From the NCBI GenBank assembly GCA_016946835.1, contig JACVTC010000048.1, forward strand, positions 659,001 to 723,000: a stretch of DNA of 64,000 bases, read 5' to 3'. A model generated the notes under the pieces. The model searched no databases. It had not been told where the DNA came from and was given only the letters and a program-made list of their open reading frames with translations. Each line of letters begins with the position of its first letter. The stretch's first letter is position 1. The position numbers and the translations under genes were made by a program. This document shows, piece after piece, positions 62,762 through 64,000 of the stretch. This DNA is from Neocallimastix lanati (nom. inval.). Taxonomy: Eukaryota > Neocallimastigomycota > Neocallimastigomycetes > Neocallimastigales > Neocallimastigaceae.

Positions 62762-64000
62762 GGATAATTAGTATTAGTAATTAGTATCATATAATATATT
62801 ATTTATAAGAATATAGTTACTCAATCCAATAAATCAAAAATTAGTTAAATTTATAATATTAGTTCTTATGACATTCACAAAAGAAAAAATAAATAAAATA
62901 AAAATGAATTATGTATAATGAAAAATTTTATATTTAATAATGAAAAGTATAATTTTTTTTAAAAAAAAAAAAATACATATGAATAAATGAATATATATAA
63001 AATATTCTGTCACAAATTTCATGATGATCAATAAAAATTATTCCATTAAAATTATTATTTAATTAAATGAAAATACCAGTTAAATATAAAAAAAATAAAA
63101 TAAAATAATTAAATAAAAAAGAAAAAGAAGAAAAAAAAACAATTATTAATAATTAATTATTAAAAAATTTATTTTTGAAAAAAATCAAATAAAAAATAAA
63201 TTAATTATTAATAAAATATATATTAGTAATAATTAAAAAAAAATTATTATTCATTAATTTATTTAATTTGTTATTTATTTATTTATTATTTATTTATTTA
63301 TTATTTATTTATATAAAAAAATAATTGTATTAAAAATATTTAAAAATATTTTATATTTCATTATATATTACATTACAATATATATAATTATTAAATATAT
63401 AGAATATATATATATTTTTTATTTTTGATATCTTTTAATTTTTTTTTTTTTTTCATCGATTAAATGTTTCATGTTGTGTTACGTCAACTTCAATTTAAAA
63501 TAAATTAAATATTAATTTATAAATATTAAAAATTTAAAAATTATTAGAAAAACTTTTTTTTTTTTAAACTTTTTTATTTCATTTCATTTCATTTCATTTC
63601 ATTTTATTTAATCTTATTTATACTAAATTTAGTAATGTGAACCAATTCTTCTTTTTTTTTTTATTTATTAAACTTTTTTTTTTTTTTCTATTATATAATT
63701 ATTATTTAGATAGATAAAGCTTATATATATATATTTTTTATCTTAGTTTATATTAAATACTATTAATTCTTTCTAAATATAGATTAAAATATTTAAAAAA
63801 AAAAAAAATAAAAAAATGATGATAATAATAATAATAATAATAAAATATTAGAAATTAAAATTATTAAAAAGTATTTAATACAAATTTTAATTTGTAATAA
63901 TATATCAAAAAAAAAAAAAAAAAAAAATACATATATGTATATAAAGATAATTATTATCTTTAAATGATTACAAATATAGAAATGAAAAAGTATTATTGTA
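59177..64000. other. AT-rich intergenic region, no gene seen
   Basis: The first part must contain the promoter of the minus-strand gene at 56.8-59.2 kb; a (TTG)n patch at about 59218-59248 lies in its leader. The remainder is A/T-rich with short TAAA and AAT microsatellites and homopolymers. Open frames at 60235-60660 are made of Leu/Ile/Tyr/Phe and Lys/Asn codons and look spurious. Confidence 0.65.

Overview
The window looks like nuclear DNA of an anaerobic gut fungus (Neocallimastigomycota, for example Neocallimastix or a relative). Three things point there. First, a GH48 cellulase carries two C-terminal fungal dockerins (CBM10 type), a pairing known from the cellulosomes of this phylum. 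Second, base composition is extremely A+T rich, with very long homopolymers and AT micro/minisatellites. Third, host genes are sparse, separated by several kb and mostly GC-richer than their surroundings. The genus call is inference; no search was run.

Layout. 0-3.9 kb: AT-rich intergenic. 3.9-6.1 kb: a two-exon gene (+) for a tandem CCCH zinc-finger (TIS11/TTP-like) mRNA-decay regulator, probably with a 5'UTR intron. 6.1-14.3 kb: intergenic DNA with islands of decayed, coding-like sequence broken by poly(A) blocks, then a complex satellite and a perfect 44-bp minisatellite. 15.4-15.7 kb: nested inverted repeats. 16.5-18.8 kb: intronless GH48 cellulase (-). 19-27 kb: AT micro/minisatellites. 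27.08-30.50 kb: a Mutator-like (MULE) transposon bounded by a perfect 9-bp target duplication, with a dead FLYWCH/MULE transposase and a large asymmetric inverted repeat of TTTTA satellite inside. 33.11-39.55 kb: a complete Ty1/copia retrotransposon with identical LTRs and one intact 1961-residue Gag-Pol. 39.6-45.4 kb: long (AAT)n and related arrays around a 1.3-kb island of unusual composition. 49.3-53.0 kb: a decayed full-length LINE (-; endonuclease, reverse transcriptase, zinc knuckle). 53.9 and 54.0-55.6 kb: two younger 5'-truncated LINE insertions with clean target duplications. 56.8-59.2 kb: a five-exon gene (-) of unknown function with a helix-turn-helix-like N-terminal region, Asn-rich and Pro/Ser/Thr-rich repeats, and a 5-nt microexon. 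59.2-64 kb: AT-rich intergenic.

Only three host genes can be supported: an RNA-binding regulator, a secreted cellulosome enzyme, and a possible DNA-binding protein. They show no sign of working in one pathway. Much of the rest of the window is mobile DNA of different ages (copia youngest, truncated LINEs intermediate, MULE and long LINE dead) plus simple repeats that have expanded inside the older elements.
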